From Miscanthus floridulus (lineage: Eukaryota > Streptophyta > Magnoliopsida > Poales > Poaceae), in the NCBI RefSeq assembly GCF_019320115.1, contig NC_089587.1, positions 83,449,603 through 83,513,602 on the forward strand: 64,000 bases of DNA, read 5' to 3'. Under the pieces are notes generated by a model. The model made no database searches, had not been told where the DNA came from, and saw only the letters and a list, made by a program, of their open reading frames with translations. Position numbers and translations under genes: made by a program. Positions 1 through 11,742 of this stretch are shown one piece after another. How positions within the stretch are numbered: the first letter of the stretch is position 1; the number at the start of each line of letters is the position of its first letter.

Positions 1-2265
1 TTCCCAACACCTAAGAATGCCACACAACTTCAAGGCGATGAAGTGAATTATGAAAAATGGAATGCAAAGGCTCGCAACACCATCTTTAGAGGCCTTTGCA
101 AAGATGTGTTCAATCGTGTAAGGAACCACAAAGACGCCCATGCATTATGGTCGGACGTTTGTGCGCTCCATGAGGGAACCAAGAGTGAGCGTGAGGAATG
201 CTATCATCTTGTAATTAAGAAACTAAACTCTTTTGAGATGTTTCCCAAAGAAAGTGCTAATGAGATGTATTCTCGTTTAAATGTTCTTGTAGAGGAAGTC
301 AATGGGCTTGGACTTACTCAAATGTCACCATCCGACGTTGTGAGAAAAATCTTAAGTGTCCTCCCCATTGACAAATATGGGCACATTGTGACCGTGCTAC
401 ATCAAGGTGATCTTTCCGCCGCTACACCGACACAAATCTTGGGAAAGATCAATGCTCATGAGATGTACATGCACATCACACCACAAGATGGCTCATCCTC
501 TACAAAGAAGAAATAGAAGGACTTAGCATTCAAAGCTAGCCAAGATAAGGGCAAAGCAAGATTTGAGTATGAGAGCTCAAGTGATGAAGATGATGAAGAA
601 AGCCTTGCTCTCATGGTGAAGAAGACCACCAAGATGCTAAAAAGGCTAAACAAGAGTGGCATCAAGTTTGACGGCAAGAAGAAGAAGTTCTTCACAAGCT
701 CAAGAAGAAAGCCAATCTCCGAGATGGATTGCTACAATTGTGGCGAACTTGGCCACCTAGCTCATCAATGCACAAAGCCCAAGAAAGACAAGTTCAAGAA
801 CAAGGGCAAGAAAGATGATTCAAGTGATGAAGATGAAAAGAAAAAGAACAAGCCATACAAGAAGAGAGATGGCAAAAAGAGGGACTTCTACAAGAAGAAG
901 AAGAGTGGCAAGGCCTATATTGTCGGTGATTGGCTCACGGACATTGATTCATCAAGTGGATCATCCGATGATGATAGTGACGATGAAAAGGTGGCCGCCA
1001 TTGCTATTGATCTTGCATCTTCACCGCCATCATCGCCATCATCCTCTACACACCTATGCCTTATGGCCAAAGGTGAACGCAAGGTAACTAAGAGTGATGA
1101 TAGTAGTGATGATAAACATGCTAGTGATGATGATAGCGATAGCGATGATGATGACTCACCTACATATGATGATCTTGTCAAAATACTAAGAAAATATACT
1201 AAGATCATTAGAAAGAGTAGAGCTACAAATGAAAAACTTGATGCTAAAAATGATTCACTCTTAGCTAAGTGTGATACATTAGAAAAGGCTAATGATGAGC
1301 TCAAAGAAACAAATGATTCTATATCATCCAAACTCAAGGAGCTCAAATCTTCTAAGAAAGAGCTTAAAGATAAAAATGATAAACTTGAGTGGGTGCACAA
1401 TGAGCTTATCACTAGTCACAACAAGCTAAAAGATGAATATACAACTCTAAAGATCAATTATGATACCCTTATTATTGCACAAGAATTCTTACCAAATGAG
1501 CCACATGATGCTACTAACCATGTTGTTAAGATTGATATAGCTACCTCATGTGATGATTTAATTGATGAAAGCATTGAGCATGGATCTAGTAGCAAAGGCA
1601 AGCAAGTGGTTGAGTGCAATGACTATGATGAGTATGTCAAGCTCAAGAGTGACAATGAGAAGCTCATGAAAGATCTTGAAGAGATGAAAAGTCACAACAC
1701 CATTGTGCTAGAAACTCTTGATCATGACAAAGAGTTGATCCTTGAGAATGAGAAGCTCAAAGAAGAAAACAAGAAACTCAAGGAAGAGAAGAACAATGAT
1801 ATTCTCAAGGAAGAGAACAAGAAGCTCAAAATAGAGAAAGAGCATCTCAAGGTAGGATTGAGCAAGTTTGCTAGAGGCAAGCATCTCCAAAGTGAGCTAC
1901 TCATGAATACCGTCATGAAGATGGATAGAAGTGGCATTGGATATATGGCAAGTATAGAAAAGAAGAAGGCTCAAGCTCAACACCAACAATCAAAGCCAAA
2001 GCCAAAGCCAAAGAGATGTTTTGAGTGTGGACAAGAAGGCCACTTTGCTCATGAGTGTCAAACTCCACCACCACAACCCTTGCCCAAGCATGCTAGACCC
2101 TTTGCTTTCAATGCTCACTACATGCTTAGAAAAGATTCTAGTAGAAAGATGAAAGTCATGTTCTTAGGACCCCCTAACAATAATAGGCCTAAGAAGATTT
2201 GGGTGGCTAAGTCACTTGTTGAGAAGGTGAAGGGCCCTCAACAAGTTTGGATCCCTAAAGCTTGA
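1..2265 (+). pseudogene. gag: gag of element A, 5'-truncated by window, one internal stop
   Basis: The nucleocapsid and capsid-like precursor packages element RNA into cytoplasmic particles. The frame is already open at base 1, so the true start is upstream. The first part (to about 510) resembles the UBN2-type gag of copia elements. An in-frame TAG at 514-516 breaks it; the same frame then continues to a TGA at 2263-2265. Two CCHC zinc knuckles are visible: CYNCGELGHLAHQC near 730-771 and CFECGQEGHFAHEC near 2020-2061. Between them are Lys-rich and Asp/Ser-rich acidic stretches and a heptad-rich coiled coil (about 1200-1870). A long gag with coiled coil is typical of Sireviruses. The stop at 514 looks like a single substitution, because the protein is coherent on both sides. 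Confidence 0.87.
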
Positions 2266-2280
2266 ATCTCTTGTGTGTAG

Positions 2281-5200
2281 GTGAACTACAAGACCGGTGG
2301 AAGTCATTGGGTTATTGATAGTGGTTGCACTCAACATATGACCGGTGATCCTCGTATGTTCACCTCACTAGATGAAGAGGTAGATGGACAAGAGAAAATA
2401 ACATTTGGAGATAATTCAAAGGGCAAGGTCAAAGGATTGGGCAAAGTGGCAATATCAAATGATCATTCCATCTCCAATGTGCTCTATGTTGCTTCATTGA
2501 GTTTCAACTTACTATCCGTTGGACAATTGTGTGATCTTGGCTTCCAATGCTTGTTCACCGAGAAAGAGGTGGTTGTATCTAAGGTAGATGACAATCAAGT
2601 GATATTCAATGGATTTAGATACAACAACTTATATCTAGTTGACTTTACCTCCGAAGATGCAAACTTGAAGACTTGCCTATTCACCAAAACAACACTTGGG
2701 TGGCTATGGCATAGAAGACTTGCTCATGTTGGGATGAGCTCACTCAAGAAGCTTATGAAGAATGATTTGGTGAGAGGGTTGAAGGATGTGAAGTTTGAGA
2801 AGCACAAGCTTTGTAGTGCATGTCAAGCCGGCAAGCAAGTTACAAACACTCATCCAACCAAAGCTTTCATGTCAACCACAAGAGTGCTAGAACTCCTACA
2901 CATGGATTTATTTGGACCAACAACATACAAGAGTTTGGGAGGAAATCTCTATTGTCTTGTGATTGTGGATGACTATTCAAGGTATACATGGGTGTTCTTC
3001 CTTCATGACAAATCCGAAGTTGCATCTTGTTTCAAGAAGTTTGCCAAGAGAGCTCAAAATGAATTTGAAGTGAAGCTCAAGAAGATAAGAAGTGACAATG
3101 GCAAAGAGTTTGACAACACAAACATTGAATCATATTGTGATGAAGTTGGAATCAAACATGAAGTCTCCGCAACCTATACTCCTCAACAAAATGGTGTAGT
3201 TGAGAGGAAGAACCGGACTTTGATCACTCTTGCAAGGACAATGCTAGATGAGTACAACACCCCCGAAGCTCAATGGGCGGAAGCAATCAACACCGCATGT
3301 TATGCATCCAACCGCCTATTTCTTCAAAAGTTCCTTGTCAAGACACCGTATGAGTTGCTCAATGGAAAGAAGCCGGACGTCTCCTTCTTTAGGGTGTTTG
3401 GTTGCAAGTGCTACATCTACAAGAAGCGGCAACACCTAGGGAAGTTTCAAAGGCATTGTGATATAGGTTTTCTTGTTGGTTACTCATTGAAGTCCAAAGC
3501 ATATAGAGTATTTAATCATGCCACCGGCTTGGTTGAAGAAACATATGATGTGGAATTTGATGAATCTAACGGCTCCCAAGGAGCACATGAGAATCTTGAT
3601 GATGTAGGTGATGAACCATTGAGGGAGGCTATGAAGAATATTCCGGTGGGAGACATCAAGCCAAAAGATGATGAAAATGATGTACAAGTCATTAACCAAC
3701 CTTCTTCATCAAATGTACCACAAGATGATGGAAAAGATGGGAGAGTAGAAAATGAAGATACTCATATCTCCCATGAGCAAATGGTGGTACAAGCACAAGA
3801 TGTTGATGCTCCACAACCTCCTCCTCAAGTGGTCAATAGAAGAAATACACCTCTCCTACAAGATCATCCACAAGATCTCATCATAGGGAGTCCAACAAAG
3901 GGGGTGATGACTCGATCTCAAAAACTAACTTCATTTATTGCTCATCACTCTTTTGTCTCTTGCTATGAGCCTACCAAGGTAGAAGAAGCTCTTAAAGATC
4001 TGGATTGGATAAATGCCATGCATGAAGAGTTGAACAACTTCACTCGCAATGAAGTTTGGAATCTTGAAGAGCGACCAAAAGGTGCAAGAGTCATTGGAAC
4101 GAAGTGGGTGTTCCGCAAGAAGCAAGATGATCAAGGTGTTGTTGTGAGGAACAAGGCAAGACTAGTTGCAAAGGGGTTCTCTCAAGTTGAAGGTTTGGAT
4201 TTTGGAGAGACCTTTGCATCGGTTGCAAGATTAGAAGCCATCCGTATCCTTCTTGCATATGCATCACATCATGAAATGAAACTATATCAAATGGATGTGA
4301 AAAGTGCATTTTTAAATGGTTTTATAAATGAACTAGTCTATGTTGATCAACCTCCCGGGTTTGAAGACCCTAGATATCCTAATCATGTTTATAGGTTGTC
4401 CAAGGCACTATATGGGCTTAAGCAAGCCCCAAGAGCTTGGTATGAGTGCCCTCGGGACTTCCTCATTGAGAAGGGCTTCACCATTGGGAAGGTCGACACC
4501 ACACTATTCACCAAGAAGCTTGATGGACACATCTTCATTTGTCAAGTATATGTTGATGATATCATCTTTGGATCATCAAATGAAGACTCATGCAAAGAGT
4601 TTGGTGAATTGATGTCAAAGGAGTTCGAGATGTCAATGATTGGTGAGCTTACATTCTTTCTTGGTTTTCAAGTCAAGCAAATGAAAGAAGGCATCTTCAT
4701 CTCTCAAGAGAAATACACAAAAGATCTTCTCAAGAGATTCAAGATGGATGAATGTAAGCCAATCAAGACCCCAATGCCTACCAATGGACATCTCGACCTA
4801 GATGAGGGAGGTAACTCGGTTGATCAAACTCTCTACCGTTCTATGATTGGTAGCTTGTTATATTTAACCGCATCTAGGCCCGACATCATGTTTAGTGTGT
4901 GCATGTGTGCTAGATTTCAAGCTAGTCCTAAGGAAACACATTTAATTGCCGTAAAAAGAATCCTTAGGTATCTTAAGCACACACCAAGCATTGGCCTTTG
5001 GTATCCCAAAGGAGCCTTATTTGAATTAATTGGCTATTCCAATTCGGATTACGCCGGATGCAAAGTTGATAGAAAGAGCACATCCGGAGGGTGCCATTTG
5101 CTTGGTAGATCACTTGTGTCTTGGTCCTCCAAGAAACAAAATAGTGTGGCTTTGTCCACCGCCGAAGCGGAATACATTGCCGCAGGTGCTTGTTGTGCAC

Positions 5201-5508
5201 AAATATTATACATGAAACAAACTTTGCTAGACTATGGAGTAGTTCTAGAGAAAGTACCTCTTTTGTGCGACAATGAAAGTGCGGTAAAACTTGCAAATAA
5301 TCCGGTTCAACACTCTCGCACCAAGCATATAGATATCCGCCATCACTTTCTAAGAGATCATCTGGCTAAATATGATATATCACTAGAAGGTGTAAGATCC
5401 GAAGATCAATTAGCGGATATCTTCACTAAACCGCTAGATGAGGCTACATTTTGTAGATTGCGGAATGAGCTCAATGTACTTGATTTTAGTAACTTCACTA
5501 AAAATTGA
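2281..5508 (+). CDS. pol: pol polyprotein of element A (protease, integrase, RT, RNase H), catalytic residue changed
   Basis: An open frame of 1,075 residues in the same frame as gag, separated from it by TGA (2263) and TAG (2278). It has no ATG at its first codon (GTG at 2281). Domains in order: aspartic protease with DSG at residues 13-15; GAG-pre-integrase (LWHRRLAH, about 142); integrase catalytic core with HMDLFGP (about 207), RSDNGKEF (about 271) and [10 protein letters not shown] (about 303); copia-type RT with YVDDIIFG at 757; RNase H with ALSTAEAEY and [11 protein letters not shown]. It copies the RNA genome and inserts the cDNA. The frame is unbroken, but the RNase H motif reads SNSDYAG: residue 921 (codon 5041-5043) is Asn where the family has the first catalytic Asp. 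That is a single G-to-A change and should impair second-strand synthesis. Confidence 0.93.
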   Translation: MNYKTGGSHWVIDSGCTQHMTGDPRMFTSLDEEVDGQEKITFGDNSKGKVKGLGKVAISNDHSISNVLYVASLSFNLLSVGQLCDLGFQCLFTEKEVVVSKVDDNQVIFNGFRYNNLYLVDFTSEDANLKTCLFTKTTLGWLWHRRLAHVGMSSLKKLMKNDLVRGLKDVKFEKHKLCSACQAGKQVTNTHPTKAFMSTTRVLELLHMDLFGPTTYKSLGGNLYCLVIVDDYSRYTWVFFLHDKSEVASCFKKFAKRAQNEFEVKLKKIRSDNGKEFDNTNIESYCDEVGIKHEVSATYTPQQNGVVERKNRTLITLARTMLDEYNTPEAQWAEAINTACYASNRLFLQKFLVKTPYELLNGKKPDVSFFRVFGCKCYIYKKRQHLGKFQRHCDIGFLVGYSLKSKAYRVFNHATGLVEETYDVEFDESNGSQGAHENLDDVGDEPLREAMKNIPVGDIKPKDDENDVQVINQPSSSNVPQDDGKDGRVENEDTHISHEQMVVQAQDVDAPQPPPQVVNRRNTPLLQDHPQDLIIGSPTKGVMTRSQKLTSFIAHHSFVSCYEPTKVEEALKDLDWINAMHEELNNFTRNEVWNLEERPKGARVIGTKWVFRKKQDDQGVVVRNKARLVAKGFSQVEGLDFGETFASVARLEAIRILLAYASHHEMKLYQMDVKSAFLNGFINELVYVDQPPGFEDPRYPNHVYRLSKALYGLKQAPRAWYECPRDFLIEKGFTIGKVDTTLFTKKLDGHIFICQVYVDDIIFGSSNEDSCKEFGELMSKEFEMSMIGELTFFLGFQVKQMKEGIFISQEKYTKDLLKRFKMDECKPIKTPMPTNGHLDLDEGGNSVDQTLYRSMIGSLLYLTASRPDIMFSVCMCARFQASPKETHLIAVKRILRYLKHTPSIGLWYPKGALFELIGYSNSDYAGCKVDRKSTSGGCHLLGRSLVSWSSKKQNSVALSTAEAEYIAAGACCAQILYMKQTLLDYGVVLEKVPLLCDNESAVKLANNPVQHSRTKHIDIRHHFLRDHLAKYDISLEGVRSEDQLADIFTKPLDEATFCRLRNELNVLDFSNFTKN

Positions 5509-5884
5509 GCTTGTGTTGTCCCTTGCATTCACTGTGATATACAACATGTTTAATTTGTGGCAATGCATATAGGGCTTGTCTAACATGGTTAAGATAACCG
5601 CCGAAAAGCGTGTGAAGAAGCTTAACCTTGGATCAAACTTGACAAGCAACTAGATTTACTTACAAGTATTACATATGCATGAATGTTGTTTTGTCGTTTT
5701 GTTCCATTTGCCCTCTTGTTGCCTATTTTCTTAAAAAGAATTATAGCCTAAGGCAAAATATTTTGAAAAATATGAGGGTTTGAGAGAGGTCACTCACATC
5801 AGTCCCAATTAGTGTTTATTTGGATCTTATTCAAGTTGGGACTTGATTGGGAATAGGCAGCGCGAAGGAAGTTTGAAGATTTGC

Positions 5885-6180
5885 TGGAAAAGGTGCATCG
5901 GACGCTGCACCGGACGCTGTTGTCTAGCGTCCGGTCAGTTCACAGGAGGTGAACTACTGATGAAGGAGTGACCGGACGTTGCGTCTGTGCGTCCGGTCAG
6001 GAAGGGTTCAGCGTCCGGTCGATCAAGGAAGGACAAGCAGTACTGATCGGACCCTGCCTGCGTCCGGTCATGGACCACCGGACGTGTTCGGTCCCGATTC
6101 CAGAGGATTTGGACCTCTCTGGAATCGACCGGACGCTGGGTGGTAGCGTCCGGTCGCTCCCATCGGAGCGTCCGGTCAGT
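5885..6180. repeat. Palindromic GCGTCCGGTC motif cluster outside the LTR
   Basis: GACCGGACGCT and its exact reverse complement AGCGTCCGGTC, with near copies, recur about eight times in 300 bp. The same motif family fills part of the 3' LTR (10,366-10,745). Palindromic motif clusters are described for Sirevirus LTRs; here they also sit between pol and the downstream ORF. Confidence 0.8.
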
Positions 6181-6238
6181 GGATCTCGCACGACTTCAGG
6201 ACTCTTTTTAGTTTCCTTTTCTGTCGCGTTTGGGGGAT

Positions 6239-6245
6239 TATTTAA
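6239..6245 (+). promoter_or_regulatory. TATA-like box upstream of the envelope-position ORF
   Basis: TATTTAA stands about 60 bases downstream of the last GCGTCCGGTC motif. In the LTR the true TATA box also follows such a cluster, at about 40 bases. It could drive a separate transcript for the ORF at 7007. Weak on its own. Confidence 0.35.
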
Positions 6246-7006
6246 CCGCACCTTCGTGTTCCTCTTCCTTGACCTAACCAGCGCTGTCAAATCCCCGTGA
6301 CTGAGCCCTTGCAGCCTCCTCTGCCGCCACTGCCCACCTCGTGCCCACAGCCACCGTGCTCCAGCCGAGCCCGCAGCCGAGCTACGTGCCCTGGCCACGC
6401 ACGCCACCGCGCTCGGCCCCCTCGCCAGCCGCGCGCCGCCGTACCTCGCCACGCCGCCGAGCCGAAGCACCGCTCTCTCCCCTGTTTGCGCCGCCAGCTG
6501 CTGTGCCCAGTCCTGTTGCTTCTTGCGTTGGCCTGCTGGTCATCACTTCGTGTGCACTGGCCCTATCATCTTCTTGATTGGTAAGGAAATTTTTTTTTCT
6601 TTCTTTCAATCCTGATCTATACAATGGTGACCTAGATCAAATTTTCAATGCACTGATTCCCCATTGCATTCAGGGCTTTTTACCCTAACCCTAGCTCGGT
6701 TCCGAGGATCCCCCGCGTGACATCCTATCTTTTCTCGGATCGTTGATCGTCAGGTAGAAAGCCTCTCGATTCAAGTTCGCATCTACATTGCTTTCTCTAT
6801 TAGGGTTTTGCATCTATTAGACATATGGTATTTATTTGTATATCCATCTATTCTATCGTGCAGCGAGTCGGTTCCGTTGTGATTCTTGTGGCAGTTGGCA
6901 GTCAACTCGGAGCCAAGCTCGCGAGTAAGGATCGAGGCCAAGCCTCGAAAGCGGCAGTTTGACAGTTGATCTTCATCAGCGACAGTTCACCATCTTGTCA
7001 GTTCAG

Positions 7007-9430
7007 ATGGCTCGCACCAAGAACGTTGGTGGTGGCCCAGGTGATGATGATCGGAGGCCTCCGCCTCGCCAGCCAGCTGGATCTAAGGGCAAGTCAACCA
7101 AGCAGGTGACATCCAAGAAGTGGAAGTACCCCAATGCAGAGACAGCGAGAGCAGCAGCAGTTGCAGAGGCCGCAGAGCGTGCCGAGAGAGGTGGTGCCCA
7201 CAGTGGAGTTGTCATTGCAGATCAGCCAGTTTCACTAGCCCTGAGAGCTGCTATTGAGGATGTTGAGCGTCGTCACGGTAGTCCAGCTGGGACTGCCATG
7301 TTTGTAGGACGACGGGTTGCCATTGAGGAGGGTCCGTCAGCATAGCAGCAGCCCCCACCAGCAGAGCCTCAGCCAGCCCAGGAGACTCAGGAGAGTCAGG
7401 AGACTAAGCCGGCACCTCAGCTACGCCGCTTGAGTCGTACCAGTGCTGCAGTTCCACCGAGGCCAGTTACACAGCGCAGGGGTTCACGCCCTCCGCCCAG
7501 ACCACAGGGTCCACCTCTAGTGGTACACCTTGACTTGAGGGCCGCTACAGCCAGGCAGGTTCAGCAGCTGCGTTTTGTTGAGTTTGAGGTTTGGTTTCCT
7601 CCGAGGAGGGATGAGAGAGTAGCTGAGGGGTTCTACACGCCACTGCAGGAGGATTTCTACAATGCCTATCTCAACAGTGGGGCAGTGTTCAGATCTCAGA
7701 GAGTCTGTCAGATAGAGTCTATTGTGGCAGCAGCCGGAGAGAGCATTCGGCCATACTTATCATATTTGCCAGGATTGACAGATTTAATTGGACGGACGGG
7801 CATATATGTACCATCTTGGGTCCGTCAGTTTTATGCTTCACTCTACATCGATCCACATCACAGATTCATTCACTTTGCTTTTAAAGGCAAAGACTATAGA
7901 GTGACGAGTGGCAGAGCTAGAGAGATACTGAGGCTACAGGAGCAGCCTGTTAAGATGCATGAGGTTTGCTATGGACAGCAGGAGCCTCCCAGGCATCCTC
8001 ATGGAGGGCAGGTGCCCCCTACAGATTTAGTGCGGCATTGCTTCAAGGAGCCTTTTGGTGAGGGGTCGAGCAGGAACCCCAGTGACTTGACTCCTACAGC
8101 GAGGGTACTAGAGGCCATCATCAAGAGGACACTGCTTCCCAGGTTGGGATACAGGGAGGGCCTTACTCGCTTACAGCTCTGGCTTCTCAATACCATCATG
8201 CAGAGGACAGTATTTGACATCTGGGACCTCCTTCTTTCAGAGATGGAGGATACTATAGCTGAGAGATTCAAGGGTCGCAGGCAGCTTCCCTATGCTCACT
8301 GGATCACGTTCCTCATCTGCAGAATAGTGCTTGATAAGCCCCCTGGTATGATGGATGAGTATACAGGTGCCACCACAGAGTTCCCAGCCTACAACCTGTC
8401 ATAAAGGATCAGACACACCACTCCTCAGGCACCCAGACAGCCTAGCCATCGTCCTGACGTGCCAGAGTCCACAGCTCAGCAGGATGAGATCATAAGAGGG
8501 ATTGTAGCCACTGAGGAGGAGGAGCTAGAGGCACAGCAGGAGGTGAGCGAGTATAGTGACAGCTCCGACGACGACTACCAGCCTATACCTCAGATGCCTC
8601 CACGCAGACATGATGTAGAGGCCGGTAGCTCCAGTTCTGCTCCACCTGCTCCGCAGACAGACCCCGCTCTCATAGCTATTCTTGAGCGGATGCAGCAGGA
8701 TCAGACACGACAGGCATAGGAGACAGCTGCCAACTTCGCACAGTTTCAGGCTCATCAGGACGAGTTCTAGCGGCAGCAGCAGCTCCTTCAGCACCAGCAG
8801 TTACTTATGCAGCAGCAGCTCATGGGATTCATGCAGCATGTAGTGACAGCCATTAGGGTCCCACTGCCACAGCCTTCGCCCCAGCTTGCACAGCCTCCTA
8901 CCACTTCGACGACTCCAGCAGTATAGCCTAGTGGGCTCCAGAGTCAGGGACAGCCTCCAGCTCAGTTTACTTCACCTCCTGTACAGGTGTCCCAGTGGTT
9001 AGCCTCACCTGGTGTAGCCCCGCAGTTTACTCCTTATCACACGGGTTTCTCACCAGAGCAGTCTCCCTCGCTATTCGTGCCTAAAACATCAGTCTCTAGG
9101 AGTCTTGGAGCATCTTTCAGCGAGTTGACCGACATGCCTACACTGCCTCATATGCATACTGCCGGTCCATCTACAGCAGCTCCAGCTATCATGACTACTC
9201 AGAGGCTCCCCTCGTCTGTCACCTCGTTAGATCCTATGACAGACATACTAGCAGCTTCACAAACAGCACCTGCCCCAGCTCAGACCCAAACTGCTTCAGC
9301 GACACTTCCTGCCACAGAGGGTCAGTCAGTTCAGAGCTCAGGGTCAGATGATGATGGTGTTCAGTTTCATATTGCTCCACGTACTTCAGCGCCCGACTCG
9401 TCCGCTGCTGCCCCGCCGTCTGACCCTTAG
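7007..9430 (+). pseudogene. ORF in envelope position of element A, five internal stops
   Basis: One frame of about 807 codons runs from the ATG at 7007 to TAG at 9428-9430. It is broken by TAG 7343, TAA 8402, TAG 8717, TAG 8768 and TAG 8924. The product starts basic (MARTKNVGG, then Lys/Arg/Pro-rich). A well-conserved globular part follows (about 7,540-8,390; motifs such as YVPSWVRQFYASLYID and LTRLQLWLLNTIMQRTVFDIWD). The tail is rich in Gln, Pro, Ser and Thr. I see no signal peptide and no clear membrane segment, so calling it an envelope protein is not supported by the sequence; only its position matches the env-like ORF of Sireviruses. Function unknown. Most of the stops lie where CAG or CAA would fit the reading, consistent with C-to-T decay. 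Confidence 0.72.
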
Positions 9431-9448
9431 GTTTTGGTGTTTGACGCC

Positions 9449-9510
9449 AAAGGGGGAGAGGGTTTGAGTATGTAGACTTAGGGGGAGCGAGTTTTAGGGG
9501 GAGCTAGTTA
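9449..9510 (+). other. Cluster of three polypurine-tract-like motifs
   Basis: AAAGGGGGAGAG (9449), TAGGGGGAGCG (about 9479) and TAGGGGGAGCT (about 9496) follow the stop of the downstream ORF. Multiplied polypurine tracts upstream of the 3' LTR are a reported Sirevirus trait. The functional tract is more likely the one at 9914. Confidence 0.6.
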
Positions 9511-9913
9511 TCTAGTATTAGCTTATTATATACATTTGGAGTTTTATTTGTGTGATACACTATTACTTATGCATTCATGTGTTTACTTTCATGCATACTA
9601 TTATATATATGTGATAGTGATATCTACGTGATTGTGATATATGACATGTGTGACTTCAACTTTGCATTATCTATATGTCATATCACTTGTGTAATGCTCA
9701 TTTGCTTTTTGCTTCCGTGTTTATAATTCGAAGCAAATGAGCTTTGTTATTTGTACTCATGCTTAATTCATATCCTTTGAGTACATTGTGTTGGCTTGGG
9801 TCATATAAGCTTGACTAACTCTTTTGTTCTTATTGACAAAAGCTTATATGAATCAAGCCCGTCTAAAAACCTCACTCCATAACATACTCGAGGTGGTATT
9901 GTCATCAATCACC

Positions 9914-9926
9914 AAAAAGGGGGAGA
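9914..9926 (+). other. Polypurine tract of element A
   Basis: AAAAAGGGGGAGA lies one base before the 3' LTR start. It is the RNase H-resistant primer for plus-strand synthesis. Confidence 0.85.
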
Positions 9927-9927
9927 T

Positions 9928-11511
9928 TGAAAGCATCTAGGCCCCTAGCTGGATTTTGGTGATTAATGTCAATACAAGATTACTATGACTAACGTGTGTT
10001 TTGCAGAGGCAATTAAGTTAGATCATGGTAATGGAGATCAATTGGGCAATCGAGGTTGTCATGCCCCTACGATTGAAATCGTTTCGGTTTTCTAAGGATG
10101 GACGGCAAGGTTAAGGATGACTAGTTCTAAGTGTCAATTGGAGTTGGAGAGACACTTAGAGTAGTTTAGGACTTTGTTTTTCCTTTTGCCATACTATGAA
10201 GGGGGGTATGAATGGGTAGCTTGACCTAGTTGAGTCTAGTGAGTTAGGTGTGGTGCACACTTGTTAAAACTAGCTCTAGGTAGCTCCCATGAATGCCTAA
10301 GATCCTTTGGAGCAAACTTCATTCACATATGTTCGAAAGTTGGAAGTGAATGGAGGGTCAAACACTGACCGGACGCTGGCTCCGGTGCGACCGGATGCTG
10401 GCCGCAGGGTCCGGTCAGTTCATTTGACTGAGGTGATCAAGTCTGGTGTGACCGGACGCTGGAAGGTCATGTGACCGAACGCTGAGGGCCAGCGTCCGGT
10501 CAACTCCAGTAAGGGTCTAGACTTGAGAAAGTGCGACCGGACGTGTCCGGTCAATACTGACCGGACCCTGAGGGTTCAGCGTCCGGTCGAGTCCAGTAAG
10601 GTTCCAGTAAGGGTTTTATGCGACCGGACGAGTCCGGTCAGTGCTGACCGGACCCTGCCAGTGTCCGGTCGACTCTTTACTACTGGTTCGCGGGTTGAAC
10701 TGACCGGAGCGTCCGGTCATCACGACCGGAGCGTCTGGTCATCCCGCAGAAGCTCATAACGGTTCGTTTTTCAGGCTGCCTTATAAATAGAAGCTCCACT
10801 CGTGAGTGGAGCAACTTTTGCTCATTCCAACAGCTGAGAAACACGTTTGTGAGTGCCAAGAAGAGCAAGGTCCTAGTGAGGTGTTTGTGATTTGAGAATC
10901 CAAGAGAGTAGCCTCACTAGCAAATCAAGAGTAGCAAAGTGTGCATCCATCTTCTCATTAGGCTTCGCGTGGTCAAGTGAGAGTTCGTGCTTGTTACTCT
11001 TGGTGATCGCCATCACCTAGACGGCTTGGTGGTGATTGGGAGTTTGGTGTTCACCCGACGGAGCTTGTGGGTGACCCAACTCAAGTTGTGAGCGGTTTTG
11101 GGTGATTCGCCGTGACGGAGTGTCGAAGAATCAACCCGTAGAGAGCACTTGATCCTTGCGCGGATCAAGGGGGAGCTACACCCTTGCGCGGGTGCTCTAA
11201 TGAGGACTAGTGGGGAGTGGCGACTCTCCGATACCTCGGCAAAACATCGCCGCGTTCCTTTCTCTCTCTATTTACTTTGAGCACTTACTTTGAGTATTTA
11301 CTTTGAGCAATTCAATACTTGTTTTACATCCATAGAATTGCTTGCTAGAGTAAGTTTGGAACATAGATTGCGAGGTTGTTGTGCATTAGTTTGATATAAA
11401 CACTTTTCTAGGCACAAGGGGTTAATTGGGCTATCCGTAGGATTTGATTATTGCAAGAGAATTTAGAATTAGCCCAATTCACCCCTTCTCTTGGGCATCT
11501 TGATTCTTTCA
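9928..11511 (+). repeat. 3' LTR of element A (1,584 bp)
   Basis: It starts TGAAAG directly after the polypurine tract and ends CTTTCA, a perfect 6-bp terminal inverted repeat. It contains the palindromic GACCGGACGCT motif cluster (10,366-10,745) and then a TATA box. The second LTR is outside the window, so the boundary rests on termini and tract only. Confidence 0.85.
10782..10789 (+). promoter_or_regulatory. TATA box of the element A LTR
   Basis: TATAAATA, about 40 bases after the last CCGGTC-type motif. It is the likely U3 promoter, with transcription starting about 30 bases downstream. Confidence 0.7.
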
Positions 11512-11742
11512 ATGTGTGATATATATGTCATCCTCAGGCAGTCAGGCGGCCGGCGTAGTACGTAGTACGCTGTGATTCATGGCCGACGTACGTAGTGTAC
11601 GCATGCAGTTCATGGAGGGCAAGTGAGTGAAATTGAGCTGGACGGCCATTAGAGAGCATGACCATCAGGTACTAGTAGAGAACAGTCCTTTGATCCTCAG
11701 CTAAAATGGGTTCTAGTCCTAGCATTTTTTGCGCCCGGGACT

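Larger units (their letters stand above)
5509..7006 (+). other. Post-pol spacer and possible leader of the downstream ORF
   Basis: This 1.5 kb holds no gene. It begins AT-rich, then carries a cluster of GACCGGACGCT/AGCGTCCGGTC motifs (about 5,885-6,180), a TATTTAA box at 6239-6245 and a GC-rich, Pro-codon-rich stretch at 6,300-6,560. A good plant donor (G|GTAAGG at 6581) is followed by T-rich sequence and acceptor candidates at 6672-6673 and 6862-6863. This looks like a promoter, untranslated leader and leader intron for the ORF that starts at 7007, which is inference from signals only. Confidence 0.5.
1..11511 (+). mobile_element. Element A: Sirevirus-type Ty1/copia retrotransposon, 5' end outside window
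   Basis: The order is gag with two zinc knuckles, pol in the copia order protease-integrase-RT-RNase H, a long spacer, an additional ORF in the envelope position, several polypurine tracts and a 3' LTR that begins TGAAAG and ends CTTTCA. The extra downstream ORF, long gag and repeated polypurine tracts are known traits of the Sirevirus (SIRE/Maximus; Opie and Ji in maize) lineage. The 5' LTR and primer binding site lie left of the window, so neither LTR divergence nor the target duplication can be scored. All ORFs are in the plus strand and several are broken by single stops, so this copy is probably not autonomous. Confidence 0.88.

Noticed and set aside
915..1412. Ser/Leu-rich minus-strand ORF of 165 codons opposite gag
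   Set aside because: It is the mirror of the Asp/Lys-rich coiled-coil gag codons; no domain and no start context.
6297..6624. Overlapping Pro- and Arg-rich ORFs after the element A spacer
   Set aside because: Composition-driven open frames in GC-rich leader sequence; no conservation evident.
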